A DNA stretch of 64,000 nucleotides from Rhodocyclaceae bacterium (lineage in GTDB: Bacteria; Pseudomonadota; Gammaproteobacteria; Burkholderiales; Rhodocyclaceae): the NCBI GenBank assembly GCA_030824275.1, contig JAVBXY010000038.1, forward strand, positions 124,001 to 188,000. Direction: 5' to 3'. The notes under the pieces are model-generated. The model did not search any database, was not told the DNA's origin, and saw only the letters and a program-made list of their open reading frames with translations. This document shows, in pieces, positions 10,034-18,756 of this stretch (positions are counted from its first letter, which is position 1; each line of letters opens with the position of its first letter). A program made the translations under genes and the position numbers.

Positions 10034-10911
10034 GTTTTCGTACCGGCTATCTGGCCGTCATCGGTCGACCCAATGTCGGCAAATCCACCCTGACCAATCG
10101 TCTGGTCGGTGCCAAGGTCAGCATCACCTCGAAGAAGGCGCAGACCACGCGGCATCGTATCCATGGCGTGCTGACCACCGACGAGGCGCAGTTCATCTTC
10201 GTCGATACGCCGGGCTTCCAGACCACGCACAAGAACGCGCTGAACCGGTTGATGAACCGCAGCGTCACCTCTTCCTTCGCTGACGTGGACGTAATCCTGC
10301 TGGTCATCGAGGCCGGCCGCTGGGGCGGTGGCGAGGACGCCATCGTCAAGATGCTGCCGGCGGATACGCCGGTGGTGCTGGTGATCAACAAGGTGGACCG
10401 CCTGGCCGACAAGGGCGAGTTGCTGCCCTTCATCCAGAAGGTGGCGGCATTTCACAGTTTTGCCGAGATCGTGCCGCTCTCCGCCGAAAAAGGGCAGGGC
10501 ACCGACCAACTGCTCAAGGCCGTGGCCGGCTATCTGCCGGAAGGCGAGGCGGTGTTCGAGGTCGACGACATCACCGACCGCTCCGAGCGTTTCCTGGCTT
10601 CCGAAATCCTGCGCGAAAAGCTCTTCCGTAACCTTGGTGAAGAACTGCCCTACGGCATCGCCGTCGAAATCGAAAAATTTGAAACCGAGGGAGAGTTGCG
10701 TCGCATCCACGCCGCCGTGATCGTGGATCGGGATGCCCACAAGGCCATTGTGATCGGCAAGGGTGGCGAGCGTTTGAAGCGCATGTCCAGCGATGCGCGC
10801 AAGGACATGGAGTCGCTCTTCGGCGGCAAGGTCTGGCTCGAAACTTGGGTCAAGGTCAAGGGCGGATGGGCCGATGACGAGCGGGCCTTGAAGTCCCTCG
10901 GTTACGACTGA
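10030..10911 (+). CDS. era: Ribosome-assembly GTPase Era
   Basis: GTPase that binds the 3' end of 16S rRNA during 30S maturation. The start at ATG 10030 ([20 protein letters not shown]) places the P-loop at residues 12-20; DTPGFQ (G3), NKVD (G4) and SAEKG (G5) follow. The C-terminal KH domain is recognisable ([16 protein letters not shown]) and ends with the usual [17 protein letters not shown]. 293 residues. It overlaps rnc by 4 bp. Confidence 0.96.
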   Translation: MSFRTGYLAVIGRPNVGKSTLTNRLVGAKVSITSKKAQTTRHRIHGVLTTDEAQFIFVDTPGFQTTHKNALNRLMNRSVTSSFADVDVILLVIEAGRWGGGEDAIVKMLPADTPVVLVINKVDRLADKGELLPFIQKVAAFHSFAEIVPLSAEKGQGTDQLLKAVAGYLPEGEAVFEVDDITDRSERFLASEILREKLFRNLGEELPYGIAVEIEKFETEGELRRIHAAVIVDRDAHKAIVIGKGGERLKRMSSDARKDMESLFGGKVWLETWVKVKGGWADDERALKSLGYD

Positions 10912-10926
10912 TGTCGTGAGACCCGC

Positions 10927-11643
10927 GTGAGCAACAAACGCGTAGACGGCCAGCCGGCCTTCGTTCTCCATCTGCATCCCTATAGCGAAACCAGTCTGGT
11001 GGTGGACGTGTTCTCCCGCGACCATGGTCGTGTGCCGCTGCTGGCGCGTGGCGCCCGTCGGCCGCGCTCGGCCATGCGCGGCATGCTGATGGCCTTCCAG
11101 CCCCTGGAGCTGGGCTGGTTCGGCGGCGGCGAGGTCAAGACCCTGGCCAAGGCCGAGTGGCTGGGTGGCATGCCGCTACTGGCGGGGCGCTGCCTGCTGC
11201 TGGGCTATTACCTCAACGAACTGCTGATGAAAATGCTGGCCCGCGAGGACGCCCACGTCGCCCTCTACGATGCCTATTTCGAAGCCCTGCGGGCCTTGGC
11301 GCTGGGCGGTGCCGATGCGCCGGAACTGCGCCGCTTCGAGAAGACGCTGCTCAAGGAACTGGGCTACGGCCTGACGCTGGATGCCGATGTCGAAACCGGC
11401 GAACTGATCGAGCCGGATGTCGAGTATGCCTATCTGATGGAGCGTGGCCCGGTGCGAAAAGTCGGCGCTGGCGACACGGCGGTAGTATGCGGAAAGACCT
11501 TGCTCGACATGGCGGCGGATGACTATGGCGACCCTCGCACACGTGTCGAAAGCAAGCTGCTGATGCGTCAATTGATCGCCCATCACATGGGCGGCAAGCC
11601 GCTGCAATCGCGGCGGGTATTCATGGAGTTACAGGAATTGTGA
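10927..11643 (+). CDS. recO: DNA repair protein RecO
   Basis: Recombination mediator of the RecFOR pathway that loads RecA on SSB-coated gaps. The N-terminal OB-fold is visible (AFVLHLHPYSETSLVVDVFSRDHGRVPLLARGARRPRS), followed by the helical domain. The zinc-site cysteines of some RecO proteins are absent, as is common in proteobacteria. It starts at GTG 10927, 238 residues. A copy of the dispersed 24-bp motif encodes KVGAGDTA in the C-terminal third. The stop overlaps the pdxJ start by one base. Confidence 0.93.
   Translation: MSNKRVDGQPAFVLHLHPYSETSLVVDVFSRDHGRVPLLARGARRPRSAMRGMLMAFQPLELGWFGGGEVKTLAKAEWLGGMPLLAGRCLLLGYYLNELLMKMLAREDAHVALYDAYFEALRALALGGADAPELRRFEKTLLKELGYGLTLDADVETGELIEPDVEYAYLMERGPVRKVGAGDTAVVCGKTLLDMAADDYGDPRTRVESKLLMRQLIAHHMGGKPLQSRRVFMELQEL
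11457..11480 (-). repeat. Dispersed 24-bp motif, copy 3
   Basis: Near-perfect copy on the minus strand inside recO. In the gene's frame it encodes KVGAGDTA, the same octapeptide as the copies in mutS and, with one change, in the Rieske oxygenase gene. Confidence 0.8.
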
Positions 11644-12398
11644 TGCGTATTGCCAATACCACCGCGCTATCGGTCAATGTGAATAAGGTCGCGCTGCTGC
11701 GCAATTCGCGCCATCTCGACATCCCCAGTGTCGTCCATGCTGCAAGCCTTTGCCTTGAGGCCGGTGCCCAGGGCATCACCGTCCATCCCCGGCCTGACGA
11801 GCGTCACATCCGGGGCGGGGATGTGCGGGAATTGGCCGCATTGCTCAGGCAATGGCCACAGGCCGAGCTCAACATCGAGGGCAACCCCTTCCACAATCTC
11901 ATGGACTTCATCCGCGAGGTCCGTCCCCAACAGGCCACCTTCGTGCCGGATAGCGAAGGCCAGTTCACCTCCGATCACGGTTGGGACTTGGCTGCGGATG
12001 GCGAGCGCGTGCGGCCGCTGATCGAAGAGTGTCATGTCCTTGGCGTGCGGGTCAGCCTGTTCATGGACGCCGAGCCCGCAGCCATGGCCGCGGCGAAGGC
12101 CGTCGGCGCCGACCGGGTCGAGTTTTACACCGAGCCCTATGCAGCAGTCCACGGCAAGCCGGAGCAGGCCGCCCAACTGGCTCGATTCTCTGCCTCTGCC
12201 ATCGCCGCCCAGGCCGCTGGCCTCGGTGTCAACGCGGGCCATGACCTCAGTCAGACCAACCTGACGGACTTCCTGCGTGCCGTGCCCGGCGTGCTTGAAG
12301 TCTCCATCGGCCATGCGCTGATCGCCGACGCGCTGGAATTCGGCTATGGCGAGACGGTGCGACGCTATCTTCACTGCATCCGCGAGGCTGCCCCTTGA
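11643..12398 (+). CDS. pdxJ: Pyridoxine 5'-phosphate synthase
   Basis: Condenses 3-amino-2-oxopropyl phosphate with deoxyxylulose 5-phosphate to pyridoxine 5'-phosphate in the DXP-dependent vitamin B6 pathway. Family hallmarks are the N-terminal SVNVNKVALLRNSR, the phosphate and substrate loop TVHPRPDERHIR (about residues 42-53), FVPDSEGQFTSDHGWD and the late NAGHDL motif. It is a 251-residue TIM barrel of the usual size. Start ATG 11643 overlaps the recO stop by one base. Confidence 0.95.
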   Translation: MRIANTTALSVNVNKVALLRNSRHLDIPSVVHAASLCLEAGAQGITVHPRPDERHIRGGDVRELAALLRQWPQAELNIEGNPFHNLMDFIREVRPQQATFVPDSEGQFTSDHGWDLAADGERVRPLIEECHVLGVRVSLFMDAEPAAMAAAKAVGADRVEFYTEPYAAVHGKPEQAAQLARFSASAIAAQAAGLGVNAGHDLSQTNLTDFLRAVPGVLEVSIGHALIADALEFGYGETVRRYLHCIREAAP

Positions 12399-12766
12399 TC
12401 GTCGGCATCGGTACTGACATCGTCGCTGTGCAGCGCATGGCCGAGTTCTGGCAGCGCCATGGTGAGCGGTCCCTGGAAAAACTTCTCGCCGTCGAGGAAC
12501 GCGATGAGTGCCGCGCAAGTCCCGATCCGGCCCGCTTCCTGGCCAAGCGCTGGGCCGCCAAGGAGGCGCTGGGCAAGGCGCTGGGCACCGGCATTCGTTC
12601 GCCGGCCGTGCTGCCGGCCATGCGCGTGGCCCACGACGAACTCGGCAAGCCCTACTTTGAATTTTCCGCCGAACTGGCGCCGCGCCTTGCGGGCCTGTCG
12701 GTTCATCTCTCCATCAGCGATGAGCAGGATTACGCCGTCGCCTTTGTCATTCTGGAAAAGCCATGA
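12395..12766 (+). CDS. acpS: Holo-[acyl-carrier-protein] synthase
   Basis: Transfers 4'-phosphopantetheine from CoA to acyl carrier protein. The two metal and CoA-binding motifs are present: GIGTDIV near residue 4-10 and RFLAKRWAAKEALGKALGTG near residue 46-65. 123 residues. It starts at TTG 12395, overlapping the pdxJ stop by 4 bp; no ATG fits, because the GIGTDIV motif must lie within the first ten residues. The pdxJ-acpS pairing is conserved in proteobacteria. Confidence 0.93.
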   Translation: MIVGIGTDIVAVQRMAEFWQRHGERSLEKLLAVEERDECRASPDPARFLAKRWAAKEALGKALGTGIRSPAVLPAMRVAHDELGKPYFEFSAELAPRLAGLSVHLSISDEQDYAVAFVILEKP

Positions 12767-13710
12767 AGAAACTGCCCCTCGGCCCTTTGATGATCGATAT
12801 CGCCGGCCTCGAACTCTCCGATCTCGACCGCGAGCGCCTGACGCATCCGCTGGTCGGCGGCGTCATCCTCTTCGCCCGCAACTACCGCGACCGGGAACAA
12901 CTGACGGCGCTGTGTGCGGCCATCCACGCCCTGCGCAGCCCCGTACTGCCCATCACCATCGACCACGAAGGCGGGCGCGTGCAGCGTTGCAAGGAGGGCT
13001 TCACCCATCTGCCGGCCATGCGCACCCTCGGCGTTCTGTGGGACAAGGACAAGGCCGCCGCACTCGCAGAGGCGCGTGCCGTCGGCCGCACTCTGGCTGC
13101 CGAACTGCTTCAGTGCGGCGTCGATTTTTCCTTTACGCCGGTGCTCGATCTGGATTGGGGTCCGAGCGGTGTCATCGGCGACAGGGCTTTCCACAAGGAC
13201 CCGCAAGCCGTCGCCGAACTGGCCGGGGCGCTGATCGAAGGCCTGCGTGCCGAAGGCATGGGTGCCTGTGGCAAGCACTTTCCCGGCCACGGTTGGGTAG
13301 CGGCGGATTCCCATGTGGCGATTCCGGTGGATGAGCGTTCGCTGGCGGAGATCGCCACTGACATGATTCCCTATGCCAAGCTGAAGCTCGATGCCGTGAT
13401 GCCGGCCCATGTGATCTATCCGCAGGTGGATAGCCGGCCGGCGGGCTTCTCGCCGGTGTGGCTGCAGAAATTGCGTGAGGAATTCGCCTTCGACGGCGTG
13501 ATCTTCAGTGACGATCTGTCGATGGAAGGGGCCAGCGTCGCCGGCGACATCGTGGATCGCGCCAATGCGGCCTGGTCGGCCGGTTGCGACATGCTGCTGG
13601 TGTGCAATGCGCCGGATGCAGTGGGAAATCTGCTGGCGCGCTGGTCACCCGCACCGGACCCGGTGCGGGCTGCCCGAGTGGAGCGGCTGACTGCCGCCCC
13701 AGCGTCCTGA
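12763..13710 (+). CDS. nagZ: Beta-N-acetylhexosaminidase NagZ
   Basis: Cytosolic glycoside hydrolase family 3 enzyme that removes GlcNAc from anhydromuropeptides in peptidoglycan recycling. The N-terminal substrate region TIDHEGGRVQR and the NagZ-specific catalytic loop KHFPGHGWVAADSHVAIP (about residues 170-187, containing the His-Asp dyad) are intact, and the nucleophile region FSDDLSMEGA follows. 315 residues, slightly shorter than E. coli NagZ. It overlaps acpS by 4 bp and ends immediately against the convergent efp gene. Confidence 0.94.
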   Translation: MKKLPLGPLMIDIAGLELSDLDRERLTHPLVGGVILFARNYRDREQLTALCAAIHALRSPVLPITIDHEGGRVQRCKEGFTHLPAMRTLGVLWDKDKAAALAEARAVGRTLAAELLQCGVDFSFTPVLDLDWGPSGVIGDRAFHKDPQAVAELAGALIEGLRAEGMGACGKHFPGHGWVAADSHVAIPVDERSLAEIATDMIPYAKLKLDAVMPAHVIYPQVDSRPAGFSPVWLQKLREEFAFDGVIFSDDLSMEGASVAGDIVDRANAAWSAGCDMLLVCNAPDAVGNLLARWSPAPDPVRAARVERLTAAPAS

Positions 13711-14268
13711 TTACTTGACGCGGTTCTTGTACTCGTTGGTGCGGGTATCGATTTCGATCTTGTCGCCGATTTCGACGAACAGGGGCACGGGCAGTTCCAT
13801 GCCGGTGCTGATCTTGGCGGGCTTCATGACCTTGCCCGAGGTGTCGCCCTTGACGGCGGGTTCGGTGTAGATCACTTCGCGCACGACGCTGTTGGGCATC
13901 TCGACCGAGATCGCCTTGCCGTCGTAGAACACCACTTCAACGGCCATGCCGTCTTCGATGTAGGGGATGGCGTCTTCCATGTTCTCGGCTTCGACTTCGT
14001 ACTGGTTGTACTCGGCGTCCATGAAGACATACATCGGGTCGGCGAAGTAGGAATAGGTGCATTCCTTGCGCTCGGGGACGACCTGATCGAACTTGTCGTC
14101 AGCCTTGTATACGCCTTCCGAGGCGGTGCCGGTGAGCAGGTTCTTGAATTTGAATTTGACGACGGCGGAGTTGCGGCCGGACTTGTTGTATTCGGCCTTC
14201 TGGACAACGAGGGGGTCGTTGCCGACCATCACGACGTTGCCGGCGCGGAGTTCCTGAGCGGTTTTCAT
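13711..14268 (-). CDS. efp: Elongation factor P (arginine-rhamnosylated type)
   Basis: Translation factor that relieves ribosome stalling at polyproline. It is a 185-residue protein with three beta-barrel domains. The loop that reaches the peptidyl-transferase centre reads [10 protein letters not shown] with Arg32 at its tip, where E. coli has Lys34. This is the form modified by EarP, whose gene lies 34 bp upstream. The family signature ([12 protein letters not shown] type, here [16 protein letters not shown]) closes the protein. Confidence 0.96.
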   Translation of the reverse strand: MKTAQELRAGNVVMVGNDPLVVQKAEYNKSGRNSAVVKFKFKNLLTGTASEGVYKADDKFDQVVPERKECTYSYFADPMYVFMDAEYNQYEVEAENMEDAIPYIEDGMAVEVVFYDGKAISVEMPNSVVREVIYTEPAVKGDTSGKVMKPAKISTGMELPVPLFVEIGDKIEIDTRTNEYKNRVK

Positions 14269-14302
14269 GGCGTAGCTTCCTGCGGCGGGAATGTAAAACC
14301 GC

Positions 14303-15346
14303 CTATTTTAGCCGTTCGAGGCAGAACTGCACAAGGCTTGTCGCCAGATCGGGGTGGGAAGCCAGCTCCTTGGTCCATGTCTGGGCATTGCGGGTCAGAG
14401 CAGGCAATGCGGTGGCGAATTCCGGCCAATCCAGGGTGCCGTCTCCGTTCCATGTATGCCAGAAGTGGCGCAACGCCGTACCGCCAGCGCCGACTTTTGC
14501 GTAGCGGGCAAGGAAGGCGTCCAGCTTGATGAAATGGGCGCCCTCGGCTTGCGGGTAGATGTGCCAGACGAAGGGCTTGGCCGCCCACTGGGCACGGACG
14601 AAGGAATCCTCGCCACGGACGAAATTGAGGTCGCAGGCCCAGAGCAGTTCATCGTAGCGGATCTGGGGCAGGAAGGGCAGGGGGTACTGGCGCAGGTTAC
14701 CTGTCTGCGATGCCGGTTCAGTGCCACCGGGAACCAGCAGGCTGATCGGTGTCGGTGACTGGCTCCACACCTCCTGCAAAGCCGGAAGGGCGGGGTTCGA
14801 GTAGCTGAACAAGGAGACCACCAGTTCATCCGTTTGGCGGCCGGGTAGGCCGAATTCCTCACGGAATGCGGTTTCATTGAATACGGTGCGGCGGGCGGTG
14901 TAGTCGCGCTCGCGTAGCAGGCTGCCGGTGCCGGCCGTAAAGCCGGGGAAGAAAAAATGTTTGGTCAGGCGCAGGCGCGGATGGGGCGAGGGCAGGCCGT
15001 GGCAGGAGGCCACCCATGTTTCGGCCGACAGGTATTCCAGATTCAGCCAGACCGGCGCGTGCTTCTCCTTGGCCATGGCTGCGATGTAGGCGGCGGGCGG
15101 CTCGCAGGCAAAGGCTTCGATCACGATGTCGGCTGGATCGTCAATCTCGTTGTCCCATGGGCGAACCTCGACGGGACTACTGATCGGCGCCAGCTTGCGC
15201 AACGGCGCCGGATCGTCGATCCATAGACGAACATGCCAGTCGTGCTCGACGGCCAGTTGGCGGGCGAGACGCCAACAGACCGCCGCATCGCCGTAGTTGT
15301 CGACGACGCGGCAGAAAATGTCGCAATGGAGTTGGTCGCTTTTCAT
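14303..15346 (-). CDS. earP: EF-P arginine rhamnosyltransferase EarP
   Basis: Transfers rhamnose from dTDP-rhamnose to Arg32 of EF-P, required for EF-P activity in bacteria with this type. The N-terminal signature [24 protein letters not shown] includes Asp16 and Asp20, equivalent to the catalytic aspartates described for the family. The C-terminal nucleotide-sugar site [23 protein letters not shown] is intact. 347 residues of the GT-B fold. The next gene downstream is efp, 34 bp away, so enzyme and substrate are probably co-transcribed. A dispersed-motif copy encodes KVGAGGTA near the C-terminus. Confidence 0.94.
   Translation of the reverse strand: MKSDQLHCDIFCRVVDNYGDAAVCWRLARQLAVEHDWHVRLWIDDPAPLRKLAPISSPVEVRPWDNEIDDPADIVIEAFACEPPAAYIAAMAKEKHAPVWLNLEYLSAETWVASCHGLPSPHPRLRLTKHFFFPGFTAGTGSLLRERDYTARRTVFNETAFREEFGLPGRQTDELVVSLFSYSNPALPALQEVWSQSPTPISLLVPGGTEPASQTGNLRQYPLPFLPQIRYDELLWACDLNFVRGEDSFVRAQWAAKPFVWHIYPQAEGAHFIKLDAFLARYAKVGAGGTALRHFWHTWNGDGTLDWPEFATALPALTRNAQTWTKELASHPDLATSLVQFCLERLK
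14475..14498 (+). repeat. Dispersed 24-bp motif, copy 4
   Basis: GCCGTACCGCC followed by AGCGCCGACTTTT. It lies inside earP (minus-strand gene) and encodes KVGAGGTA there. Confidence 0.8.
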
Positions 15347-15366
15347 GGAGCCGGTATCCTAGCCGA

Positions 15367-15993
15367 ATGAACCCGCTTCTCGACTGTACTTCCTGTCCGC
15401 GTCTGGCTGATTTTCTCGCCGATGTGCGCGCAAAACATCCTGATTACCATGGCCGTCCGGTGCTTCCCTTCGGTGATCCCAAGGCCCGGCTGCTGGTGGT
15501 CGGCCTGGCTCCCGGCTTGCACGGGGCCAATCGTTCGGGGCGACCTTTCACGGGCGACTATGCCGGCATCCTGCTCTACGAGACTCTGCACGCTTTCGGT
15601 TTTGGCTCGCGGCCGGTGTCCGAATCGGCCGATGACGGGCTGGTGCTGACGGACTGCCGCATCACCAATGCCGTCAAGTGCCTGCCACCGGCGAACAAGC
15701 CGGAGCCTTCCGAAATCAAGACCTGCAACACGTTCCTCGCCGCCGAACTGGCCGCGTCGAAAGAGGTGCGCGTGATTCTCGCCCTCGGTCTCGTGGCCCA
15801 CAAGGCGGTGCAGATGGCCCTTGGCCTCAAGCAGTCGGCCCTGGCCTTCGGCCATGGCGCGCGCCACGATCTGCCGGGAAACCGGGTGCTGATCGACAGC
15901 TACCATTGCAGCCGCTACAACACCCAGACCCGGCGCCTGACGCCGGAGGGTTTTCACGATGTCTTCCGCCTCATCCAAACCGAACTCGCCTGA
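15367..15993 (+). CDS. Family 5 (UDGb) uracil-DNA glycosylase
   Basis: Base-excision repair glycosylase acting on uracil and other deaminated bases. The family motif GLAPGLHGANRSGRPFTGDYAG lies near residues 46-67. Four candidate [4Fe-4S] cysteines are seen: Cys8 and Cys11 (DCTSCPRL), one in NAVKCLPP and one in KTCNTF. The late active-site motif reads DSYHCSRYNTQTRRLT, with Cys where Pro is usual. 208 residues. It diverges from earP with only 20 bp between them, and the 3' end overlaps uvrC by 35 bp. Confidence 0.87.
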   Translation: MNPLLDCTSCPRLADFLADVRAKHPDYHGRPVLPFGDPKARLLVVGLAPGLHGANRSGRPFTGDYAGILLYETLHAFGFGSRPVSESADDGLVLTDCRITNAVKCLPPANKPEPSEIKTCNTFLAAELAASKEVRVILALGLVAHKAVQMALGLKQSALAFGHGARHDLPGNRVLIDSYHCSRYNTQTRRLTPEGFHDVFRLIQTELA

Positions 15994-17779
15994 AGCCGCC
16001 CCAGTCGCGTTCGACAGCAAGGGTTTCCTCGCCACGCTGACCGAGGCCCCCGGCGTCTATCGCATGCTCGACGCGCAGCAGCAGGTGCTCTACGTCGGTA
16101 AGGCGAAGAACCTCAAGCGCCGCGTCTCCTCCTATTTCCAGAAGACCGGCCACAGCCCGCGCATCGCCCTGATGCTGCAACAGGTGGCGGCCATGGAAGT
16201 GACGGCGACGCGCTCCGAGGCCGAGGCGCTGATTCTTGAAAACACGCTGATCAAGAAGCTCTCGCCGAAATACAACATCCTCTTCCGCGACGACAAGTCC
16301 TATCCCTACATCGGCCTGTCGGGTGGCGAGTTCCCGCGCCTGTTCCACCATCGCGGCGCCTTCGAGAAGAAGTCGCGCTACTTCGGCCCCTTCCCCAGTG
16401 GGCTGGCGGTGCGCGAAAGCATTCAGCTGATCCAGAAGACCTTCCTCCTGCGCACCTGTGAGGAAGCTGTCTTCGCCCATCGCTCGCGGCCCTGCCTGAT
16501 GCACCAGATCAAGCGCTGCAAGGCGCCCTGCGTCGGTCTGGTGTCAGCCGAGGACTACGGTGCCGACGTGCGCATGGTCGATCTCTTCCTGCGCGGCAAG
16601 CATGCGGACGTGATCGACGACCTGACCCGACGCATGGAGGCGGCTGCCGCCGAGTTGCGCTTTGAGGAAGCGGCGCAGCTGCGTGATCAGATCAAGTCAT
16701 TGCAGGCGGTGTTGCATCGCCAATACGTCAGTTCGACGCGAGACAGCGACGTGGACATCCTCGCCGCCGTGGTCGAGCGCGGCGAGCTGTGCGTGAACCT
16801 CGCCATGGTGCGCGGCGGTTTGCATCTGGGGGATCGTGCGCACTTTCCCAAGCTTGGCGTCGATGCCGAAGCGGCGGAGGTGCTGGCCGCCTTCATCGAT
16901 CAGCACTATGCCGAACAGCCGCCACCCACGCGGGTGATCCTGCATCCGTGGCCCCTCGACGAGCTGCCGGAAAACATGAACGCCGGCCCGGCGCGCAACG
17001 AGATGGAACGCGCCTGGCTGGAGATGGCGCTGAACAATGCCCGGCTGGCGGTCACTGCCCGCCGTCAGGTCAAAACCCGCGCCAGCAGCCGCATCACTTC
17101 CTTGCAAGAGGCGCTGGAATGGTCGGAACCGCCGCGCCGCATCGAATGTTTCGACATCAGTCACACCATGGGCGAGGGCACGGTGGCGTCCTGTGTCGTT
17201 TGTGTCGATGGCGCGATGAAGAAAAGCGATTACCGTCGCTTCAATATCGAGGGCATACAACCCGGCGACGATTACGCCGCCATGCGTCAGGCGCTGACGC
17301 GGCGCTACGAGAAAGTCAGCTCCGGCGAGACGGCGGCGCCGGACCTGGTGCTGATCGACGGCGGCAAGGGCCAGCACGGCGTCGCCCGTGAGGTTTTCGC
17401 CGAACTTGGCCTCGACCATCTCGCCAGCATCGGCGTCGCCAAGGGTGAGGAGCGCAGGCCCGGGCACGAAACCCTTTTCGTTCACGGCAAGGCCGAGCCG
17501 CTACAATTGGCCATGGACCATCCGGGCTTTCATCTGATTCAGGAAATACGCGACGAGGCGCACCGCTTCGCCATCGTCGGCCATCGCGCCCGACGGGCCA
17601 AGGCGCGCGGGCGCTCGACGCTGGAGGACGTGGCCGGCATCGGCGCGGCGCGGCGGCGCAAGTTGCTGGCGCAGTTCGGCGGCCTCGATGGCGTGCGTGC
17701 GGCGACGGTGGATGATCTGTGCCGGGTCGAGGGCATTAGTCGCAAGCTCGCCGAAGATATACACAAGCAATTCCATTGA
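15959..17779 (+). CDS. uvrC: UvrABC excinuclease subunit C
   Basis: Makes both incisions in nucleotide-excision repair. The GIY-YIG nuclease domain is at the N-terminus (PGVYRMLD...VLYVGKAKNLKRRV, about residues 30-60), followed by the UVR domain (LTRRMEAAAAELRFEEAAQLRDQI, about residue 220-245). Then come the RNase-H-like 5' incision domain (FDISHTMGEGTVASCVV, VLIDGGKGQ) and tandem helix-hairpin-helix motifs at the end. 606 residues, full length. It starts inside the glycosylase gene, so two repair enzymes are translationally linked. Confidence 0.95.
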   Translation: MSSASSKPNSPEAAPVAFDSKGFLATLTEAPGVYRMLDAQQQVLYVGKAKNLKRRVSSYFQKTGHSPRIALMLQQVAAMEVTATRSEAEALILENTLIKKLSPKYNILFRDDKSYPYIGLSGGEFPRLFHHRGAFEKKSRYFGPFPSGLAVRESIQLIQKTFLLRTCEEAVFAHRSRPCLMHQIKRCKAPCVGLVSAEDYGADVRMVDLFLRGKHADVIDDLTRRMEAAAAELRFEEAAQLRDQIKSLQAVLHRQYVSSTRDSDVDILAAVVERGELCVNLAMVRGGLHLGDRAHFPKLGVDAEAAEVLAAFIDQHYAEQPPPTRVILHPWPLDELPENMNAGPARNEMERAWLEMALNNARLAVTARRQVKTRASSRITSLQEALEWSEPPRRIECFDISHTMGEGTVASCVVCVDGAMKKSDYRRFNIEGIQPGDDYAAMRQALTRRYEKVSSGETAAPDLVLIDGGKGQHGVAREVFAELGLDHLASIGVAKGEERRPGHETLFVHGKAEPLQLAMDHPGFHLIQEIRDEAHRFAIVGHRARRAKARGRSTLEDVAGIGAARRRKLLAQFGGLDGVRAATVDDLCRVEGISRKLAEDIHKQFH

Positions 17780-17780
17780 C

Positions 17781-18344
17781 ATGCCGATGAATATTCCGAA
17801 CCTGCTGACCTGGGCGCGCATCGTCCTCATCCCGCTGGTCGTCGGCATCTACTACGTGCCGCTGCCGGTCGCCGAACAGAACTTCATCGCCACCACCGCT
17901 TTTGTCATCGCCGCCGTCACCGACTGGTTCGATGGCTGGCTGGCGCGCAAGCTTGGCCAGACCTCGGCCTTCGGTGCCTTCCTCGATCCGGTGGCTGACA
18001 AGTTGATGGTCGCCGCCGCGCTGGTGATGCTGGTTCAACTGGATCGCGCCGATGCGATGCTGGCCTTCATCATCATCGGTCGTGAGATCACCATCTCGGC
18101 CTTGCGCGAATGGATGGCGCAGATCGGCGCCTCGAAAAGCGTGGCCGTGTCTTTCATCGGCAAACTGAAAACTACTGCGCAGATGATCGCGATTCCGCTG
18201 CTGCTGTGGCATGTGCCGCTGGGGCCGATCAACGTGCAATTGGCCGGTACATGGCTGCTATGGATCGCTGCGGTGCTGACCTTGTGGTCGATGATTTACT
18301 ACCTGCGAAAGGCGTGGCCAGAAATTTCTGCCCGAACGCGTTGA
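17781..18344 (+). CDS. pgsA: CDP-diacylglycerol--glycerol-3-phosphate 3-phosphatidyltransferase
   Basis: Integral membrane enzyme making phosphatidylglycerol phosphate, the committed step to phosphatidylglycerol and cardiolipin. The CDP-alcohol phosphotransferase signature is complete: DWFDGWLARKLGQ then SAFGAFLDPVADK (about residues 50-75). Four or more membrane helices are visible. The protein is 187 residues from ATG 17781; ATG 17787 (MNIPNLLTW) is equally plausible. The stop codon lies within the -35 box of the tRNA promoter. Confidence 0.94.
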   Translation: MPMNIPNLLTWARIVLIPLVVGIYYVPLPVAEQNFIATTAFVIAAVTDWFDGWLARKLGQTSAFGAFLDPVADKLMVAAALVMLVQLDRADAMLAFIIIGREITISALREWMAQIGASKSVAVSFIGKLKTTAQMIAIPLLLWHVPLGPINVQLAGTWLLWIAAVLTLWSMIYYLRKAWPEISARTR

Positions 18345-18368
18345 CAGGAGGAAATCGCTCGCTATAAT
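18341..18368 (+). promoter_or_regulatory. Sigma-70 promoter of the tRNA cluster
   Basis: Perfect TTGACA at 18341-18346 and perfect TATAAT at 18363-18368, 16 bp apart. The -35 box contains the pgsA stop codon. The tRNA-Gly gene begins 14 bp after the -10 box, so the leader would be very short. Confidence 0.9.
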
Positions 18369-18381
18369 GCGCCCCTGTTCT

Positions 18382-18457
18382 GCGGGAGTAGCTCAGTTGG
18401 TAGAGCGCAACCTTGCCAAGGTTGAGGTCGAGAGTTCGAGACTCTTCTCCCGCTCCA
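18382..18457 (+). tRNA. tRNA-Gly (GCC)
   Basis: 76 nt including an encoded CCA. The acceptor stem GCGGGAG pairs with CTCCCGC, the anticodon stem CAACC with GGTTG, and the T-loop is TTCGAGA. Anticodon GCC lies at 18415-18417. Confidence 0.97.
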
Positions 18458-18464
18458 GAATTCA

Positions 18465-18491
18465 GGGGGAAAGCGATGCTTTCCCCCTTTT
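18465..18491 (+). terminator. Intrinsic terminator-like hairpin after tRNA-Gly
   Basis: GGGGGAAAGC, loop GAT, GCTTTCCCCC, then TTTT: a perfect 10-bp stem 7 bp after the tRNA-Gly CCA. It lies between tRNA-Gly and tRNA-Cys, so it should limit or set the level of read-through to the two downstream tRNAs. Confidence 0.75.
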
Positions 18492-18521
18492 AGCTTCAAA
18501 GAGCCTGTTGTACAGGGCAAC

Positions 18522-18595
18522 GGCGCGGTAGCAAAGTGGTTATGCAGCGGCCTGCAAAGCCGTCCACGGCAGTTCGATTCTGCCCCGCGCCTCCA
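18522..18595 (+). tRNA. tRNA-Cys (GCA)
   Basis: 74 nt with encoded CCA. The acceptor stem GGCGCGG pairs with CCGCGCC; the anticodon loop is CTGCAAA with GCA at 18554-18556; the T-loop is TTCGATT. Confidence 0.96.
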
Positions 18596-18664
18596 TCGAT
18601 CCAAGTGCCGCCACGCCACCCGCCGGCGAGTGTTAATCTCCGGTCGGATCATTCTTCAGGACGA

Positions 18665-18749
18665 GCCCGGATGGTGAAATTGGTAGACACAAGGGACTTA
18701 AAATCCCTCGGCGAAAGCTATGCGGGTTCAAGTCCCGCTCCGGGCACCA
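18665..18749 (+). tRNA. tRNA-Leu (TAA)
   Basis: 85 nt class II tRNA with a long variable arm and encoded CCA. The acceptor stem GCCCGGA pairs with TCCGGGC, the anticodon stem AGGGA with TCCCT, and anticodon TAA is at 18699-18701. Confidence 0.96.
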
Positions 18750-18756
18750 TCTTCCT

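Noticed and set aside
17312..17336. Degenerate motif-like stretch in uvrC (EKVSSGETA) as a 13th repeat copy
   Set aside because: About 20 of 24 bases match but the core AGCGCCGAC is broken; kept out of the count.
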